Made by a program: the position numbers and the translations under genes. Positions 23,863 to 35,654 of a stretch of 64,000 nt of DNA are shown here, one piece after another. The stretch is taken from the NCBI RefSeq assembly GCF_001426505.1, contig NZ_LMEV01000017.1, forward strand, positions 651,208 through 715,207, in the 5' to 3' direction. The notes under the pieces are model-generated. The model saw only the letters and a program-made list of their open reading frames with translations. It had not been told where the DNA came from and ran no database searches. Positions within the stretch are counted from its first letter, which is position 1; each line of letters opens with the position of its first letter. This DNA comes from Variovorax sp. Root473 (GTDB taxonomy: Bacteria > Pseudomonadota > Gammaproteobacteria > Burkholderiales > Burkholderiaceae_C).

Positions 23863-26187
23863 ATGAGCCTCTTCAACAAAATCACCAAGTCCTTCCAGTG
23901 GGGCGACAAGACTGTCGTCATGGAAACCGGTGAAATCGCCCGCCAGGCGACCGGCGCCGTGCTGGTCGACATTGACGGCACCGTGATCCTGGCGACCGTG
24001 GTCGCTTCCAAGACCGCCAAGCCCGGCCAGGATTTCTTCCCGCTGACCGTCGACTACATCGAGAAGACCTACGCCGCCGGCAAGATCCCTGGCAGCTTCT
24101 TCAAGCGCGAAGCCAAGCCCAGCGAGCACGAAACCCTGACCAGCCGCCTGATCGACCGCCCGATCCGCCCGCTGTTCCCCGAAGGTTTCCTGAACGAAGT
24201 GCACGTGGTGATCCACACCGTGTCGCTGAACCCTGAAGTCGACGCCGACATCGCCGCCATGATCGGCGTGAGCGCCGCGCTGTCGATCTCCGGCATCCCG
24301 TTCAGCGGCCCGATCGGCGCCGCCCGCGTGGGCTACATCAATGGCCAGTACGTACTGAATCCGGGTCCCACGGCCCGCAAGGATTCGCAGATGGACCTCG
24401 TCGTCGCCGGCACGCAAGCCGCCGTGCTGATGGTCGAGTCCGAAGCCCAGCAGCTCAGCGAAGAAATCATGCTGGGCGGTGTGGTGTTCGGTCACGAGCA
24501 AGCCAACATCGCGATCAACGCGATCCACGATCTCGTGCGCGACGCCGGCAAGCCGGAATGGCTCAAGGAAGGCACCTGGGTGCCTGAGGCCAAGGACGAA
24601 GAGTTCATCGCCAAGATCAACGGCCTGGCCGAAGAAAAGCTGCGCGCCGTCTACCAGATCCGCAGCAAGCAAGCCCGCACCCAAGCCCTGCGCGAAGCCA
24701 ATGCCAGCGTCTTCGCGGCCCTGAAGGCCGAAGGCGCCGAGTTCGATGCCGGCAAGGTCAGCGACCTGCTGTTCGCGATCGAGTCGCGCATCGTGCGTGG
24801 CCAGATCCTGCAAGGCGAGCCGCGCATCGACGGTCGCGACACGCGCACCGTGCGCCCCATCGAAATCCGCAACTCCGTGCTGCCCCGCACCCACGGCTCG
24901 GCGCTGTTCACGCGCGGCGAGACGCAGGGCCTGGTCGTCACGACGCTCGGCACCGAGCGCGACGCACAGCGCATCGACGCGCTGGCCGGCGAGTACGAAG
25001 ACCGCTTCCTGTTCCACTACAACATGCCTCCCTTTGCCACCGGTGAAGTGGGCCGCATGGGCTCCACCAAGCGCCGCGAAGTGGGTCACGGCCGCCTGGC
25101 CAAGCGCGCGCTCGTCGCTGTGCTGCCGACCAAGGAAGAATTCCCGTACACCATCCGCGTGGTGTCGGAAATCACCGAGTCGAACGGCTCCTCGTCGATG
25201 GCTTCGGTCTGCGGCGGCTGCCTCTCGATGATGGACGCCGGCGTGCCCATGAAGGCGCACGTGGCCGGTATCGCCATGGGCCTGATCAAGGAAGACAACC
25301 GCTTCGCCGTGCTGACCGACATCCTGGGCGATGAAGATCATCTGGGCGACATGGACTTCAAGGTGGCCGGCACGACCAACGGCATCACCGCGCTGCAGAT
25401 GGACATCAAGATCCAGGGCATCACCAAGGAAATCATGCAGGTCGCACTGGCACAGGCCAAGGAAGCGCGCATGCACATCCTGGGCAAGATGCAAGAAGCG
25501 ATGGGCGAGGCCAAGGCCGACGTGTCGCAGTTCGCGCCGCGCCTGACCACGCTGAAGATCAACCCCGAGAAGATCCGCGACGTGATCGGCAAGGGCGGCG
25601 CGGTCATTCGCGGCCTGCAGGAAGAAACCGGCACGACGATCAACATCGACGAAGACGGCACCATCACCATCGCCTCGACCGATCCGGAAAAGGCCGAATT
25701 CGCCAAGAAGCGCATCGAGCAGATCACTGCCGAAGTCGAAATCGGCAAGGTCTACGAAGGCCCGATCACCAAGATCCTGGACTTCGGCGCGCTGGTCAAC
25801 CTGCTGCCCGGCAAGGACGGCCTGCTGCACATCAGCCAGATCGCGCATGAGCGTGTCGAGAAGGTGACCGACTACCTGAGCGAAGGCCAGATCGTGAAGG
25901 TCAAGGTTCTCGAGACCGACGAAAAGGGCCGCGTCAAGCTGTCCATGAAAGCCCTGACCGAGCGTCCGGCCGGCATGGAATACAGCGAGCGCCCGCCGCG
26001 CGAAGACCGTGGTGATCGTGGCGACCGCCGCGAGCGTTCGGACCGCGGTGACCGTGGCGACCGCGGCGGCGACCGTGGCGAGCGCGCACCGCGCTTCAAC
26101 GACCAGCAGCAGCAACCCCGCGGCGAGCAGCAACAGCAGCCCGCCGGCGAGTCGCAGCCGCAAGCGCCGCGCGAACCGCAGGAGTAA
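23863..26187 (+). CDS. pnp: Polynucleotide phosphorylase
   Basis: A 774 aa phosphorolytic 3'-5' exoribonuclease and degradosome component. Order: first RNase PH-like domain, alpha-helical linker, second (catalytic) RNase PH domain, KH domain ([20 protein letters not shown] near 570), S1 domain ([23 protein letters not shown] near 630). After the S1 domain there is an unusual tail of about 65 residues, first repeats of DRGD and DRGG, then Gln/Pro-rich sequence. Such tails are disordered and may bind RNA or RNase partners. AGGAG lies 8 bases before the ATG. Confidence 0.98.
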   Translation: MSLFNKITKSFQWGDKTVVMETGEIARQATGAVLVDIDGTVILATVVASKTAKPGQDFFPLTVDYIEKTYAAGKIPGSFFKREAKPSEHETLTSRLIDRPIRPLFPEGFLNEVHVVIHTVSLNPEVDADIAAMIGVSAALSISGIPFSGPIGAARVGYINGQYVLNPGPTARKDSQMDLVVAGTQAAVLMVESEAQQLSEEIMLGGVVFGHEQANIAINAIHDLVRDAGKPEWLKEGTWVPEAKDEEFIAKINGLAEEKLRAVYQIRSKQARTQALREANASVFAALKAEGAEFDAGKVSDLLFAIESRIVRGQILQGEPRIDGRDTRTVRPIEIRNSVLPRTHGSALFTRGETQGLVVTTLGTERDAQRIDALAGEYEDRFLFHYNMPPFATGEVGRMGSTKRREVGHGRLAKRALVAVLPTKEEFPYTIRVVSEITESNGSSSMASVCGGCLSMMDAGVPMKAHVAGIAMGLIKEDNRFAVLTDILGDEDHLGDMDFKVAGTTNGITALQMDIKIQGITKEIMQVALAQAKEARMHILGKMQEAMGEAKADVSQFAPRLTTLKINPEKIRDVIGKGGAVIRGLQEETGTTINIDEDGTITIASTDPEKAEFAKKRIEQITAEVEIGKVYEGPITKILDFGALVNLLPGKDGLLHISQIAHERVEKVTDYLSEGQIVKVKVLETDEKGRVKLSMKALTERPAGMEYSERPPREDRGDRGDRRERSDRGDRGDRGGDRGERAPRFNDQQQQPRGEQQQQPAGESQPQAPREPQE

Positions 26188-26192
26188 GCAGT

Positions 26193-26259
26193 GAGGTGCG
26201 ACGGCCTGGTGCCGTCGCCTCTCGTGGACAGTTGGTGATGCCCGCCTTGTGCGGGCATC
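26193..26259 (+). promoter_or_regulatory. Two strong hairpins after pnp
   Basis: The first hairpin joins GCGACGGC (26198-26205) to GCCGTCGC (26211-26218), with flanking GAG/CTC. The second joins GATGCCCGC (26237-26245) to GCGGGCATC (26251-26259). Neither has a T run, so they look like 3'-end protecting or processing structures and not intrinsic terminators. The next gene starts 18 bases after the second stem. Confidence 0.55.
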
Positions 26260-26277
26260 CGAGCCTCGGAGACCCCC

Positions 26278-27276
26278 ATGAAAGCCATTGAGATCACTTC
26301 GTACGGTGCCCCTGAGGTGCTGCGCGTCGCTGCGCGCCCCGACCCGGTCGCGGGCGAGGGCGAGCTTCTGATCCGCGTGGCGGCCAGTGGCGTGAATCGC
26401 CCGGACGTGCTGCAGCGGATGGGGCACTACCCCGTGCCGCCTGGCGCCTCCGACCTGCCGGGCCTCGAGGTGGCCGGCGAGATCGTGTCGGGCGACGCCA
26501 AGGCGCTGGCCGACGCGGGCTTCAAGGTCGGCGACCGCGTGTGCGCGCTGGTCGCCGGTGGCGGCTATGCCGAGCTGTGCGTGGCGCCCGTGGCGCAATG
26601 CCTGCCGGTGCCCAAGGGCTGGAGCGACATCGAGGCGGCCTCGCTGCCCGAGACCTTCTTCACCGTCTGGAGCAACGTGTTCGAGCGCGGCCGTCTGCAG
26701 AAGGGCGAGACCCTGCTGATCCAGGGCGGCTCGAGCGGCATCGGCGTCACGGCGATCCAGATCGCCAAGGCGCTCGGCGCGACCGTGATCGTCACGGCCG
26801 GCAGCGACGACAAGTGCGAGGCCTGCCTGAAACTCGGCGCCGACCACGCGATCAACTACCGCACGAGCGATTTCGTCGAAGTGGCGAAGCAGCTCACCGG
26901 CGGCAAGGGCGTGGACGTGGTGCTCGACATGGTGGCGGGCGACTACGTGGCGCGCGAGATCGAATGCCTGGCCGAGGACGGCCGGCTCGTGATCATTGCT
27001 GTGCAGGGCGGCGTGAAGAGCGAGATCAACGCGGGTCTCGTGCTGCGTCGGCGGCTCACGATCACCGGCTCGACGTTGCGGCCGCGGCCGGTGGCGTTCA
27101 AGGGCGCCATCGCCAAGGCGCTGCGCGAAAAGGTCTGGCCGTTGCTCGAAAGCGGCGCGGTCAAGCCCGTGATCCACAGCACCTATGCGGCGGCAGGTGA
27201 ACCCAGTGGTGCGGCCCAGGCGCACACCCTGATGGAATCGAACCAGCACATCGGCAAGATCGTGCTGACTTGGTGA
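26278..27276 (+). CDS. NAD(P)H-quinone oxidoreductase, zinc-independent (PIG3-like)
   Basis: A 332 aa medium-chain dehydrogenase/reductase. It has the GroES-like N-terminal domain ([21 protein letters not shown], typical of the PIG3 subgroup), then a Rossmann domain with [19 protein letters not shown] near 150. No catalytic zinc Cys/His set is present. It likely reduces quinones with NADPH. It sits between pnp and tpiA, a common order in Burkholderiales. Confidence 0.9.
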   Translation: MKAIEITSYGAPEVLRVAARPDPVAGEGELLIRVAASGVNRPDVLQRMGHYPVPPGASDLPGLEVAGEIVSGDAKALADAGFKVGDRVCALVAGGGYAELCVAPVAQCLPVPKGWSDIEAASLPETFFTVWSNVFERGRLQKGETLLIQGGSSGIGVTAIQIAKALGATVIVTAGSDDKCEACLKLGADHAINYRTSDFVEVAKQLTGGKGVDVVLDMVAGDYVAREIECLAEDGRLVIIAVQGGVKSEINAGLVLRRRLTITGSTLRPRPVAFKGAIAKALREKVWPLLESGAVKPVIHSTYAAAGEPSGAAQAHTLMESNQHIGKIVLTW

Positions 27277-27289
27277 GACGAACAACGCG

Positions 27290-28054
27290 ATGACAACCTT
27301 CAAGAAACTGATTGCCGGCAACTGGAAGATGAATGGCGGCCTGGCCGCCAACGAGGCGCTGGTGAAGGCCTTGCAGCAAGGGTTGGCTGCCAGCCCTGCG
27401 GCTTGCGGTGTCGCCCTGTGTGCGCCTGCGCCGTACTTCGCCCAGCTGCAGTCGCTGCTGGCGGACACGCCGTCGCTGGCCCTCGGTGCGCAGGACATCT
27501 CGGCGCATCCGCAAGGTGCGTTCACCGGCGAACAATCGGCGGCCATGCTGAAGGACTTCGGTGTGCGCTATGCGATCGTCGGCCATTCGGAGCGTCGCCA
27601 GTACCACGGCGAAACCGACGACGTGGTCGCGGCCAAGACGGCGGCCGCCCTGGCGAACGGCATCACGCCGATCGTCTGCGTGGGCGAGACCCTCGCACAG
27701 CGCGAGGCGGGGCAGACTGAAGAGGTTGTCAAGCGCCAACTGGCTGCGGTGATCCATCTGAACGGCCACTGCATCAGCGAGATCGTCGTGGCCTATGAGC
27801 CGGTCTGGGCCATCGGCACGGGCAAGACGGCTTCGCCGGAGCAGGCGCAAGCGGTGCATGCCGTGCTGCGTGCGCAACTGCACCATGCGGCAAGCGAACA
27901 CGCCGCGGGCATCAAGATTCTGTACGGCGGCAGCATGAACGCGGCGAATGCCGCCGAACTGCTGGCCCAGGCCGACATCGACGGCGGCCTCATCGGTGGT
28001 GCCTCGCTCAAGGCGCCCGACTTTCTGCAGATCATTTCTGCCGCTGCACGCTGA
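27290..28054 (+). CDS. tpiA: Triosephosphate isomerase
   Basis: A 254 aa (beta/alpha)8 enzyme interconverting DHAP and glyceraldehyde 3-phosphate. Visible active-site motifs: GNWKMNG (Lys near 14), [13 protein letters not shown] (His electrophile) and [14 protein letters not shown] (Glu base and loop 6), then [10 protein letters not shown] (phosphate site). It lies 13 bases after the oxidoreductase and 38 before secG. Confidence 0.98.
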   Translation: MTTFKKLIAGNWKMNGGLAANEALVKALQQGLAASPAACGVALCAPAPYFAQLQSLLADTPSLALGAQDISAHPQGAFTGEQSAAMLKDFGVRYAIVGHSERRQYHGETDDVVAAKTAAALANGITPIVCVGETLAQREAGQTEEVVKRQLAAVIHLNGHCISEIVVAYEPVWAIGTGKTASPEQAQAVHAVLRAQLHHAASEHAAGIKILYGGSMNAANAAELLAQADIDGGLIGGASLKAPDFLQIISAAAR

Positions 28055-28092
28055 TCGCGGCAACGGCAGCCATCACTTAGGAGTAAGAACGA

Positions 28093-28503
28093 ATGAACGT
28101 GGTCCTCAATCTTCTGGTCGGCGTGCAAATGCTGGCGGCACTGGCCATGATCGGCCTGATCCTGATCCAGCACGGCAAGGGTGCCGACATGGGCGCGGCC
28201 TTCGGCAGCGGCAGTGCGGGCAGCCTGTTCGGCGCCAGCGGCAGTGCCAACTTCCTCTCGCGCACCACGGCCGTGCTCGCTGCGGTGTTCTTTGCCTGCA
28301 CGCTGCTGCTGGCCTACTTCAGCCACGCACGCCCTGCCGGCGGTGGCAGCCTGCTGGAGCGCGCCGCCGTGGGTGCGCCTGCTGCACCGGCCGCGCCTGC
28401 GACGGGCGCTGCGGGCGAAATCCCCGCTGCAGCGGCACCTGCCAAGGCCGCTTCGGCGCCTGCGGCGCCCGTTTCGGGCACCGGCCAGATTCCGGCCAAG
28501 TAA
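28093..28503 (+). CDS. secG: Protein translocase subunit SecG
   Basis: A 136 aa SecYEG partner with two membrane helices (residues about 5-25 and 55-75). Between them is the conserved cytoplasmic loop GKGADMGAAFGSGSAGSLFG. The C-terminal 45 residues are Ala/Pro-rich and longer than in E. coli SecG (110 aa), as is common in betaproteobacteria. AGGAG precedes the ATG. Confidence 0.96.
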   Translation: MNVVLNLLVGVQMLAALAMIGLILIQHGKGADMGAAFGSGSAGSLFGASGSANFLSRTTAVLAAVFFACTLLLAYFSHARPAGGGSLLERAAVGAPAAPAAPATGAAGEIPAAAAPAKAASAPAAPVSGTGQIPAK

Positions 28504-28520
28504 TCAGGTTGTTTTCATGC

Positions 28521-28541
28521 AGCCGTTCGTGAGAAACGGCT
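28521..28541 (+). terminator. Weak hairpin after secG
   Basis: AGCCGTT (28521-28527) and AACGGCT (28535-28541) enclose a 7-base loop, followed by TCATTTC, only a weak T run. It lies 18 bases after the secG stop and before the tRNA gene. It may be an inefficient terminator or a processing signal. Confidence 0.45.
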
Positions 28542-28622
28542 TCATTTCAGGGTAAACTCTAAATCTGTTCAGAAAGCCAAATGCCTCAACGGCACCTCAT
28601 GCCATCTGGACAGTCAAAAACC

Positions 28623-28707
28623 GCGGTCGTGGTGAAATTGGTAGACACGCTATCTTGAGGGGGTAGTGGCGAAAGCTGTGCGAGTTCGAGTCTCGCCGAC
28701 CGCACCA
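28623..28707 (+). tRNA. tRNA-Leu(GAG)
   Basis: The acceptor stem GCGGTCG pairs with CGACCGC, followed by A73 and an encoded CCA (28705-28707). The D-loop region GGTGAAATTGGTAGACAC and the T-arm with GTTCGAGTC are typical of class II tRNA-Leu. The anticodon stem CTATC/GGTAG (one T-G pair) encloses TTGAGGG, giving anticodon GAG, which reads CUU and CUC. It sits between secG and nuoA, an order shared by many proteobacteria. Confidence 0.97.
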
Positions 28708-28774
28708 AATCTCACCGGCAGAAGATCTCTCTCCAGAGGCTCTTCTGTCGGTGGCAAGCGGTGAAAATTTCTCG

Positions 28775-29134
28775 ATGAACCTCGATTCCTACCTTCCCGT
28801 CCTTTTGTTCATTTTGGTCGGGGTCGGCGTAGGCGTCGCCCCGCAAGTCATCGGATACATCCTTGGGCCCAATCGGCCCGATGCTGCGAAGAACGCGCCC
28901 TACGAGTGCGGCTTCGAAGCCTTCGAGGATGCGCGCATGAAGTTCGACGTGCGCTATTACCTCGTTGCGATTCTCTTCATCCTCTTCGATCTCGAGATTG
29001 CCTTTCTCTTTCCGTGGGCCATTGCGCTCAAGGAAATCGGCGCTGTTGGCTTTTGGGCCATGATGATCTTTCTCGCCATCCTCGTCGTGGGCTTTGTCTA
29101 CGAGTGGAAAAAAGGCGCGCTCGACTGGGAATGA
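28775..29134 (+). CDS. nuoA: NADH-quinone oxidoreductase subunit A
   Basis: A 119 aa membrane subunit of complex I with three helices. The conserved loop [23 protein letters not shown] is present in full. I chose the ATG at 28775 ([12 protein letters not shown]); an upstream ATG at 28751 adds eight residues. First gene of the 14-gene nuo operon. No strong promoter was recognised in the 67 bases after the tRNA, so it may be read from further upstream. Confidence 0.96.
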   Translation: MNLDSYLPVLLFILVGVGVGVAPQVIGYILGPNRPDAAKNAPYECGFEAFEDARMKFDVRYYLVAILFILFDLEIAFLFPWAIALKEIGAVGFWAMMIFLAILVVGFVYEWKKGALDWE

Positions 29135-29149
29135 CAAGGAAGCTACACG

Positions 29150-29629
29150 ATGGCCATTGAAGGCGTTCTCAAAGAAGGCTTCGTCACCACGACCTACGAC
29201 TCGGTCGTGAACTGGGCGAAGACCGGATCTCTCTGGCCGATGACGTTCGGCCTCGCATGCTGTGCGGTCGAAATGATGCACGCGGGCGCTGCCCGCTACG
29301 ACATCGACCGTTTTGGCATGTTGTTCCGCCCCAGCCCGCGCCAGTCCGATCTGATGATCGTGGCCGGCACGCTGTGCAACAAGATGGCGCCGGCGCTGCG
29401 CAAGGTCTACGACCAGATGCCCGAGCCGCGCTGGGTGCTCTCGATGGGCTCGTGCGCCAATGGCGGCGGTTACTACCACTACAGCTATTCAGTCGTGCGT
29501 GGCTGCGACCGCATCGTGCCGGTCGACGTCTATGTGCCGGGTTGCCCGCCCACCGCGGAAGCGCTGCTGTACGGCGTGATCCAGCTGCAGCAGAAGATTC
29601 GCCGCACCAACACCATTGCCCGCGCCTGA
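29150..29629 (+). CDS. nuoB: NADH-quinone oxidoreductase subunit B
   Basis: A 159 aa peripheral subunit that binds the terminal [4Fe-4S] cluster N2. The adjacent Cys pair is in [11 protein letters not shown], with further ligands in [12 protein letters not shown] and [13 protein letters not shown]. The cluster passes electrons to quinone at the NuoB/NuoD interface. It lies 15 bases after nuoA. Confidence 0.98.
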   Translation: MAIEGVLKEGFVTTTYDSVVNWAKTGSLWPMTFGLACCAVEMMHAGAARYDIDRFGMLFRPSPRQSDLMIVAGTLCNKMAPALRKVYDQMPEPRWVLSMGSCANGGGYYHYSYSVVRGCDRIVPVDVYVPGCPPTAEALLYGVIQLQQKIRRTNTIARA

Positions 29630-29642
29630 GAGATTGCCGACG

Positions 29643-30254
29643 ATGACTGACTTTGCAATTTCGCCGGAGGTGCTGCGCGCCACCATCGCCGAGACGCTCG
29701 GCGCCAAGGCCAGGAGCGTGACGCTCGCGCTGGGCGAGGTGACCGTTGTGGTGAGTGCGGCTGACTACATCGACGCCGCCACGCTGCTGCGCGATGCGCC
29801 CGGCTGCCGCTTCGAGCAGCTGATCGACCTGTGCGGCATGGACTATTCCGATTACCGCGAAGGCGAGTGGCAAGGCGAGCGTTACTGTGTCGTCTCGCAC
29901 CTGCTTTCCGTGAGCCTCAACCAGCGCGTGCGCCTCAAGGTGTTTGCGCCGAATGAAGACCTGCCCGTCGTCGACTCGCTCCAGCCCGTCTGGAGCGCCG
30001 CCACGTGGTTCGAGCGCGAGGCCTTCGACCTGTACGGCATCGTGTTCGACGGCCACGACGACCTGCGTCGCATCCTGACCGACTACGGCTTCATCGGCCA
30101 CCCGTTCCGCAAGGACTTCCCGGTGTCGGGTCACGTCGAGATGCGCTACGACGAAGAGCAGAAGCGCGTGGTCTACCAGCCGGTCTCGATCGAGCCGCGC
30201 GAAATCACGCCGCGCGTGATCCGCGAAGACAACTACGGCGGCGGTTTGCACTGA
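29643..30254 (+). CDS. nuoC: NADH-quinone oxidoreductase subunit C
   Basis: A 203 aa 30-kDa-type subunit, separate from NuoD, unlike the fused NuoCD of E. coli. The signature ERE(A)[21 protein letters not shown] region is seen near residues 125-150. It is part of the hydrophilic arm. The ATG at 29643 gives the family's usual length; a longer reading starts inside nuoB. Confidence 0.97.
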   Translation: MTDFAISPEVLRATIAETLGAKARSVTLALGEVTVVVSAADYIDAATLLRDAPGCRFEQLIDLCGMDYSDYREGEWQGERYCVVSHLLSVSLNQRVRLKVFAPNEDLPVVDSLQPVWSAATWFEREAFDLYGIVFDGHDDLRRILTDYGFIGHPFRKDFPVSGHVEMRYDEEQKRVVYQPVSIEPREITPRVIREDNYGGGLH

Positions 30255-30259
30255 CAGAT

Positions 30260-31513
30260 ATGGCCGAAATCAAGAACTACACACTCAACTTCGGTCCCCA
30301 GCACCCCGCAGCACACGGCGTGCTGCGCCTGGTGCTCGAGCTGGACGGCGAAGTGATCCAGCGTGCCGACCCCCACATCGGCCTGCTGCACCGTGCGACC
30401 GAGAAGCTTGCCGAATCGCGCACCTTCATCCAGTCGCTGCCCTACATGGACCGCCTCGACTACGTGTCGATGATGTCCAACGAGCACGCCTATTGCCTCG
30501 CCATCGAGCGGATGATGGGCCTGGACGTGCCGATTCGCGCGCAGTACATCCGCGTGATGTTCGCCGAGATCACCCGCCTGCTGAACCACCTGCTGTGGCT
30601 CGGTGCGCACGGTCTGGACTGCGGTGCGATGAACATGCTCATCTACTGCTTCCGCGAGCGTGAAGACCTGTTCGACATGTACGAGGCCGTGTCCGGCGCG
30701 CGCATGCACGCGGCGTACTTCCGTCCCGGTGGCGTCTATCGCGACCTGCCGGACGCGATGCCGCAGTACAAGGTCAGCAAGATCAAGAATGCGAAGGCGA
30801 TCGAGCGTCTCAACGAGAACCGCCAGGGCTCGCTGCTCGACTTCATCGACGATTTCTGCAAGCGCTTCCCCAAGATGGTCGACGAGTACGAAACGCTGCT
30901 CACCGACAACCGCATCTGGAAGCAACGCACGGTGGGCATCGGCGTGGTCACGCCGGAGCGCGCGTTGAACCTCGGCTTCACCGGCCCGATGCTGCGTGGC
31001 TCGGGCGTCGAATGGGACCTGCGCAAGAAGCAGCCCTACGACGTCTACGACCAGATGCAGTTCGATGTGCCCGTGGGCAAGACTGGCGACTGCTACGACC
31101 GCTACCTCGTGCGCGTGGAAGAAATGCGTCAGGCCAACAGGATCATCCAGCAGTGCTCGGCATGGCTGCGCGTGAATCCCGGTCCGGTCATCACCGACAA
31201 CCACAAGGTTGCCGCGCCTGCGCGCGAATCGATGAAAGCGAACATGGAGGAGCTGATCCACCATTTCAAGCTCTTCACCGAAGGCTTCCACGTGCCCGAA
31301 GGCGAAGCGTATGCCGCCGTCGAGCACCCCAAGGGCGAGTTCGGCATCTATCTCGTGAGCGACGGCGCCAACAAGCCGTACCGCCTGAAGATCCGCGCCC
31401 CGGGCTTCCCGCACCTCGCTGCCCTCGACGAAATGTCGCGCGGCCACATGATTGCCGACGCTGTCGCGGTGATCGGCACGATGGACATCGTGTTCGGCGA
31501 AATCGACAGGTGA
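30260..31513 (+). CDS. nuoD: NADH-quinone oxidoreductase subunit D
   Basis: A 417 aa 49-kDa-type subunit forming the quinone cavity with NuoB. It opens with [20 protein letters not shown] and has the conserved [14 protein letters not shown] near 60 and the C-terminal DIVFGEIDR ending. It is related to hydrogenase large subunits but lacks their metal Cys. It starts 5 bases after nuoC. Confidence 0.98.
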   Translation: MAEIKNYTLNFGPQHPAAHGVLRLVLELDGEVIQRADPHIGLLHRATEKLAESRTFIQSLPYMDRLDYVSMMSNEHAYCLAIERMMGLDVPIRAQYIRVMFAEITRLLNHLLWLGAHGLDCGAMNMLIYCFREREDLFDMYEAVSGARMHAAYFRPGGVYRDLPDAMPQYKVSKIKNAKAIERLNENRQGSLLDFIDDFCKRFPKMVDEYETLLTDNRIWKQRTVGIGVVTPERALNLGFTGPMLRGSGVEWDLRKKQPYDVYDQMQFDVPVGKTGDCYDRYLVRVEEMRQANRIIQQCSAWLRVNPGPVITDNHKVAAPARESMKANMEELIHHFKLFTEGFHVPEGEAYAAVEHPKGEFGIYLVSDGANKPYRLKIRAPGFPHLAALDEMSRGHMIADAVAVIGTMDIVFGEIDR

Positions 31514-31523
31514 GAAAGAGCGA

Positions 31524-32066
31524 ATGACGACTTCCTCAACCCATCACCATGACGCGGCGCCCTCGGCGCCGTTGAAGGCCGCCATCCTCGAGCGCTTTGC
31601 GCGCGAGGTCGCGAAGTACCCCGAAGCCGGAAAGCAGTCGGCCGTGATGGCCTGCCTGGCCATCGTCCAGCAGGACGAAGGCTTCGTGAGCGTGCAGCGC
31701 GAGCGCGAGATCGCCGCCTACCTCGGCATGGCGCCTATCGCCGTGCACGAAGTGACGACCTTCTACAACATGTACAACCAGCATCCGGTGGGCAAGTTCA
31801 AGCTCAACGTGTGTACCAACCTGCCGTGCCAGCTGCGCGACGGCGTGACCGCGCTGGTCCATCTCGAGAAGAAGCTCGGCATCAAGATGGGCGAGACCAC
31901 GTCCGATGGCCTGTTCACCCTGCAGCAGAGCGAATGCCTCGGCGCCTGCGCCGATTCACCCGTGATGCTGGTCAACGACCGCACCATGTGCAGCTTCATG
32001 AGCAACGACAAGCTCGACCAGCTCATCGACGGTTTGCGCAGTGCCACGCCAGGGGAGGCTTCGTGA
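31524..32066 (+). CDS. nuoE: NADH-quinone oxidoreductase subunit E
   Basis: A 180 aa 24-kDa-type subunit carrying the [2Fe-2S] cluster N1a. Ligands are in [12 protein letters not shown] and [13 protein letters not shown]. The N-terminal region has the helical segment [16 protein letters not shown] typical of the family. It stops one base into the nuoF start (TGATG), so the two are coupled. Confidence 0.97.
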   Translation: MTTSSTHHHDAAPSAPLKAAILERFAREVAKYPEAGKQSAVMACLAIVQQDEGFVSVQREREIAAYLGMAPIAVHEVTTFYNMYNQHPVGKFKLNVCTNLPCQLRDGVTALVHLEKKLGIKMGETTSDGLFTLQQSECLGACADSPVMLVNDRTMCSFMSNDKLDQLIDGLRSATPGEAS

Positions 32067-33406
32067 TGACGCCCGAACAGGTTCTCTCGCAATTCCAGGC
32101 CACCGGTGTCCAGACCTGCTTCCATGACCGCCACATCGGCGCTCAGATATATGCAGGCCTGGACGGCACCAACTGGCACCTGGCCGACTACGAAGCGCGC
32201 GGCGGCTACCAGGCGCTGCGCAAGATCCTCACCGAGGGCCTCACGCCCGACCAGGTGATTGCCGAAGTGAAGGCCTCTGGTCTGCGCGGCCGCGGCGGCG
32301 CCGGCTTCCCGACCGGTCTGAAGTGGAGCTTCATGCCCCGCCAGTTCCCGGGCCGGAAGTACCTCGTCTGCAATTCGGACGAAGGCGAGCCCGGCACGTG
32401 CAAGGACCGCGACATCCTGCAGTTCAACCCGCACATCGTGATCGAAGGCATGGCCATCGCCGCGTATGCGATGGGCATCAGCGTGGGCTACAACTACATC
32501 CACGGCGAGATCTTCCAGAGCTACGACCGCTTCGAGGCCGCCCTCGAAGAGGCGCGCGCTGCCGGCTATCTCGGCGACAAGATCATGGGCAGCACGTACA
32601 ACTTCCAGTTGCACGCGGCCCACGGCTTCGGTGCCTACATCTGCGGCGAAGAAACCGCGCTGCTCGAATCGCTCGAAGGCAAGAAGGGCCAGCCGCGCTT
32701 CAAGCCGCCGTTCCCGGCCAGCTTCGGCCTGTACGGCAAGCCGACCACCATCAACAACACCGAGACCTTCGCGGCGGTGCCCTGGATCATCCGCAACGGC
32801 GGCCAGGCCTACCTCGAGTGCGGCAAGCCGAACAACGGCGGCACCAAGATCTACTCGGTGAGCGGTGACGTCGAGCTGCCCGGCAACTACGAAGTGCCGA
32901 TGGGGACGCCGTTCTCCAAGCTGCTCGAACTGGCCGGCGGCGTGCGCAAGGGTCGCACGCTCAAGGCCGTGATTCCCGGCGGCTCGTCGTCGCCGGTGCT
33001 GCCGGCCGACATCATGATGGCCTGCACCATGGACTACGACTCCATCGCCAAGGCCGGCTCCATGCTGGGTTCGGGCGCCGTGATCGTCATGGACGACACG
33101 CGGTCGATGGTCGAGTCGCTCAAGCGCCTCTCGTACTTCTACATGCACGAGTCCTGCGGCCAGTGCACCCCCTGCCGCGAAGGCACGGGCTGGCTCTACC
33201 GCGTGGTGGACCGCATCCACAACGGTCAGGGCAAGCCCAGCGACATGCAGCTGCTGGACTCTGTGGCCGGCGACATCATGGGCCGCACCATCTGTGCGCT
33301 CGGCGATGCGGCAGCCATGCCCGTGCGCGCCATGATCAAGCACTTCCGCCATGAGTTCGAGGCCCTGATCCCGGGTCACGTCCCGACGGAGCCCGTCAAG
33401 GCATGA
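32066..33406 (+). CDS. nuoF: NADH-quinone oxidoreductase subunit F, NADH-binding
   Basis: A 446 aa 51-kDa-type subunit where NADH is oxidised. It has the NADH/FMN glycine-rich segment [16 protein letters not shown] near 70, [13 protein letters not shown], and the [4Fe-4S] N3 ligands in [12 protein letters not shown] near 355 with a later Cys in [10 protein letters not shown]. The ATG at 32066 overlaps the nuoE stop; a GTG one codon earlier is also possible. Confidence 0.98.
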   Translation: MTPEQVLSQFQATGVQTCFHDRHIGAQIYAGLDGTNWHLADYEARGGYQALRKILTEGLTPDQVIAEVKASGLRGRGGAGFPTGLKWSFMPRQFPGRKYLVCNSDEGEPGTCKDRDILQFNPHIVIEGMAIAAYAMGISVGYNYIHGEIFQSYDRFEAALEEARAAGYLGDKIMGSTYNFQLHAAHGFGAYICGEETALLESLEGKKGQPRFKPPFPASFGLYGKPTTINNTETFAAVPWIIRNGGQAYLECGKPNNGGTKIYSVSGDVELPGNYEVPMGTPFSKLLELAGGVRKGRTLKAVIPGGSSSPVLPADIMMACTMDYDSIAKAGSMLGSGAVIVMDDTRSMVESLKRLSYFYMHESCGQCTPCREGTGWLYRVVDRIHNGQGKPSDMQLLDSVAGDIMGRTICALGDAAAMPVRAMIKHFRHEFEALIPGHVPTEPVKA

Positions 33407-33482
33407 ACCGCCGGGCCGCTCCCAAGGTGAATACCGCAGCCGAAGGCGGAGGCTGCCTGTTGGCGCGAGAAGAAACACAGAC

Positions 33483-35654
33483 ATGATCGAAATCGAACTC
33501 GACGGCAAGAAGGTCGAAGTGACCGAAGGCAGCATGGTGATGCATGCGGCCGAAAAGGCGGGCACCTACATTCCGCACTTCTGCTATCACAAGAAACTCA
33601 GCATCGCGGCCAACTGCCGCATGTGCCTGGTCGACGTGGAAAAGGCGCCCAAGCCGATGCCGGCCTGCGCCACGCCCGTCACGCAGGGCATGATCGTTCG
33701 CACCAAGAGCGACAAGGCCATCAAGGCCCAGCAGTCCGTCATGGAGTTCCTGCTGATCAACCACCCGCTGGATTGCCCCATCTGCGACCAGGGCGGCGAA
33801 TGCCAGCTGCAAGACCTGGCCGTCGGCTACGGCGGTTCTTCTTCGCGCTACGAAGAAGAAAAGCGCGTCGTGTTCCACAAGGACGTCGGCCCGCTGATCA
33901 GCATGGAAGAAATGAGCCGCTGCATCCACTGCACGCGCTGCGTCCGGTTCGGCCAGGAAGTGGCCGGCGTGATGGAGCTGGGCATGTCGCACCGCGGCGA
34001 GCACTCCGAAATCGAAACTTTCCTCGGCGACTCGGTCGACTCCGAGCTGTCGGGCAACATGATCGACATCTGCCCGGTCGGCGCGCTCACGAGCAAGCCG
34101 TTCCGCTACAGCGCCCGCACCTGGGAACTGTCGCGCCGCAAGTCGGTGAGCCCGCACGATTCCACCGGTGCCAACCTGATCGTCCAGGTCAAGAACAACC
34201 GCGTGATGCGCGTGGTGCCGCTCGAGAACGAAGACGTCAACGAATGCTGGATCGCCGACCGCGACCGTTTCTCGTACGAAGCGCTCAACGGCACGGAACG
34301 CCTGACGCAGCCCATGCTGAAGCAGGGCGGTCAATGGCAGCAGGTCGACTGGCAGACGGCGCTCGAGTACGTCGCCAACGGCCTCAAGCAGATCAAGACG
34401 GACCACGGTGCGCAGAGCATCGGCACGCTGGTCAGCCCGCACAGCACGCTCGAAGAGCTGCAGCTCGCCGCCATGCTCACGCGTGAACTCGGCAGCGACA
34501 ACATCGACTACCGCCTGCGCAACGCCGAGTTCTCTGCCTTCGAAGGCGTGCGCTGGCTCGGCACGTCGATCGCATCGCTCACGCAAGTGCAGCGCGCGCT
34601 GGTCGTCGGCTCCAACCTGCGCAAGGAACATCCGCTGTTCGCGCAACGCATCCGCCAGGCCGTGCGCAAGGGCGCCGCGCTGTCGGTGATCACCTCCTCC
34701 AGCCTCATGGCCGACCGCGTTGCCTGGGCCATCGACGTGGCGCAAGCATCGATCGTCGAAGCCGACCAGTGGGTCGAGACGCTGGCCGCCGTGGCCGCGG
34801 CCATCGGCCAGACCAACGGCGCGGCCGCGCCGCTGGCACCGAAGAACGCCCCCGACGCCGCCGCACAAGCCATCGCAGCCTCGCTGCTGAGCGGCGAACG
34901 CAAGGCGGTCCTGCTCGGCAACGCCGCCGCGCACCACGCGCAAGCCAGCAGCCTGCTGGCCCTCGCGAACTGGATCGGCGCACAGACCGGCGCCACCGTC
35001 GGCTACCTGACCGAAGCCGCCAACACCGTGGGCGCGCAGCTCGTGGGCGCCTTCCCGCAGAACGGCGGCCTCGATGCCGGCCGCATGCTCGCCGCCGGCT
35101 CCGGCCTGAAGGCCGTGCTGCTGCTGAACACCGAACCGGTGTTCGACTCGGCCGCTGGTGCTGCCGCCGCCGATGTCATCGGCAATGCGCAGATGGTGGT
35201 CACGCTGAGTCCCTTCAAGGCCAACCTCGAATTCAGCGACGTGTTGCTGCCCATCGCTCCGTTCACCGAAACGCCGGGTACCTTCGTCAATGCCGAGGGC
35301 CGCCTGCAGGGTTTCCATGCCGTCGTGAAGCCGCAAGGCGAAACGCGTCCGGCATGGAAGGTGCTGCGCGTGCTGGCCAACCTGCTCGGCCTGCCGGGCT
35401 TCGCCTTCGAATCGACCGCTGAGGTGCTGGCCACCGTCGGTGACAAGGGCACCGTGCCGGCGAACGCGCTGAGCAACGCCACGTCCGCCAAGGCCGTGGC
35501 TGCCAGCGGTGCAGTGGCTGCGCCCGTGGTCGCGAGCATCTACCAGCTCGACTCGATCGTGCGCCGCGCGCCGTCGCTGCAGCTGACTGCCGACGCGCGC
35601 AACGCATCGATCGCACCGGCTGCGCCGGCTCAGGCCGAGGAGGCACTGGCATGA
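33483..35654 (+). CDS. nuoG: NADH-quinone oxidoreductase subunit G
   Basis: A 723 aa 75-kDa-type subunit. The N-terminal ferredoxin domain has [18 protein letters not shown] ([2Fe-2S] N1b), then H..C ligands for N5 in [18 protein letters not shown], and the N4 set in [13 protein letters not shown] with a Cys in ICPVGALT. The rest is a molybdopterin-oxidoreductase-like domain without cofactor. The C-terminal 60 residues are Ala-rich. It starts 76 bases after nuoF, the widest gap in the operon, and overlaps nuoH (ATGA). Confidence 0.97.
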   Translation: MIEIELDGKKVEVTEGSMVMHAAEKAGTYIPHFCYHKKLSIAANCRMCLVDVEKAPKPMPACATPVTQGMIVRTKSDKAIKAQQSVMEFLLINHPLDCPICDQGGECQLQDLAVGYGGSSSRYEEEKRVVFHKDVGPLISMEEMSRCIHCTRCVRFGQEVAGVMELGMSHRGEHSEIETFLGDSVDSELSGNMIDICPVGALTSKPFRYSARTWELSRRKSVSPHDSTGANLIVQVKNNRVMRVVPLENEDVNECWIADRDRFSYEALNGTERLTQPMLKQGGQWQQVDWQTALEYVANGLKQIKTDHGAQSIGTLVSPHSTLEELQLAAMLTRELGSDNIDYRLRNAEFSAFEGVRWLGTSIASLTQVQRALVVGSNLRKEHPLFAQRIRQAVRKGAALSVITSSSLMADRVAWAIDVAQASIVEADQWVETLAAVAAAIGQTNGAAAPLAPKNAPDAAAQAIAASLLSGERKAVLLGNAAAHHAQASSLLALANWIGAQTGATVGYLTEAANTVGAQLVGAFPQNGGLDAGRMLAAGSGLKAVLLLNTEPVFDSAAGAAAADVIGNAQMVVTLSPFKANLEFSDVLLPIAPFTETPGTFVNAEGRLQGFHAVVKPQGETRPAWKVLRVLANLLGLPGFAFESTAEVLATVGDKGTVPANALSNATSAKAVAASGAVAAPVVASIYQLDSIVRRAPSLQLTADARNASIAPAAPAQAEEALA

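Noticed and set aside
26010..26090. Repeated GACCGTGGCGACC units taken as a CRISPR or tandem repeat array
   Set aside because: They are in-frame codons for the DRGD repeats of the PNPase tail, without spacers.
26193..26259. Hairpins after pnp as intrinsic terminators
   Set aside because: Neither has a T run and the next gene begins 18 bases later; kept as structures only.
23710..27546. 1278-codon open frame antisense to pnp and its neighbours
   Set aside because: No recognisable domain; the sense strand carries pnp, an oxidoreductase and tpiA with full motifs.
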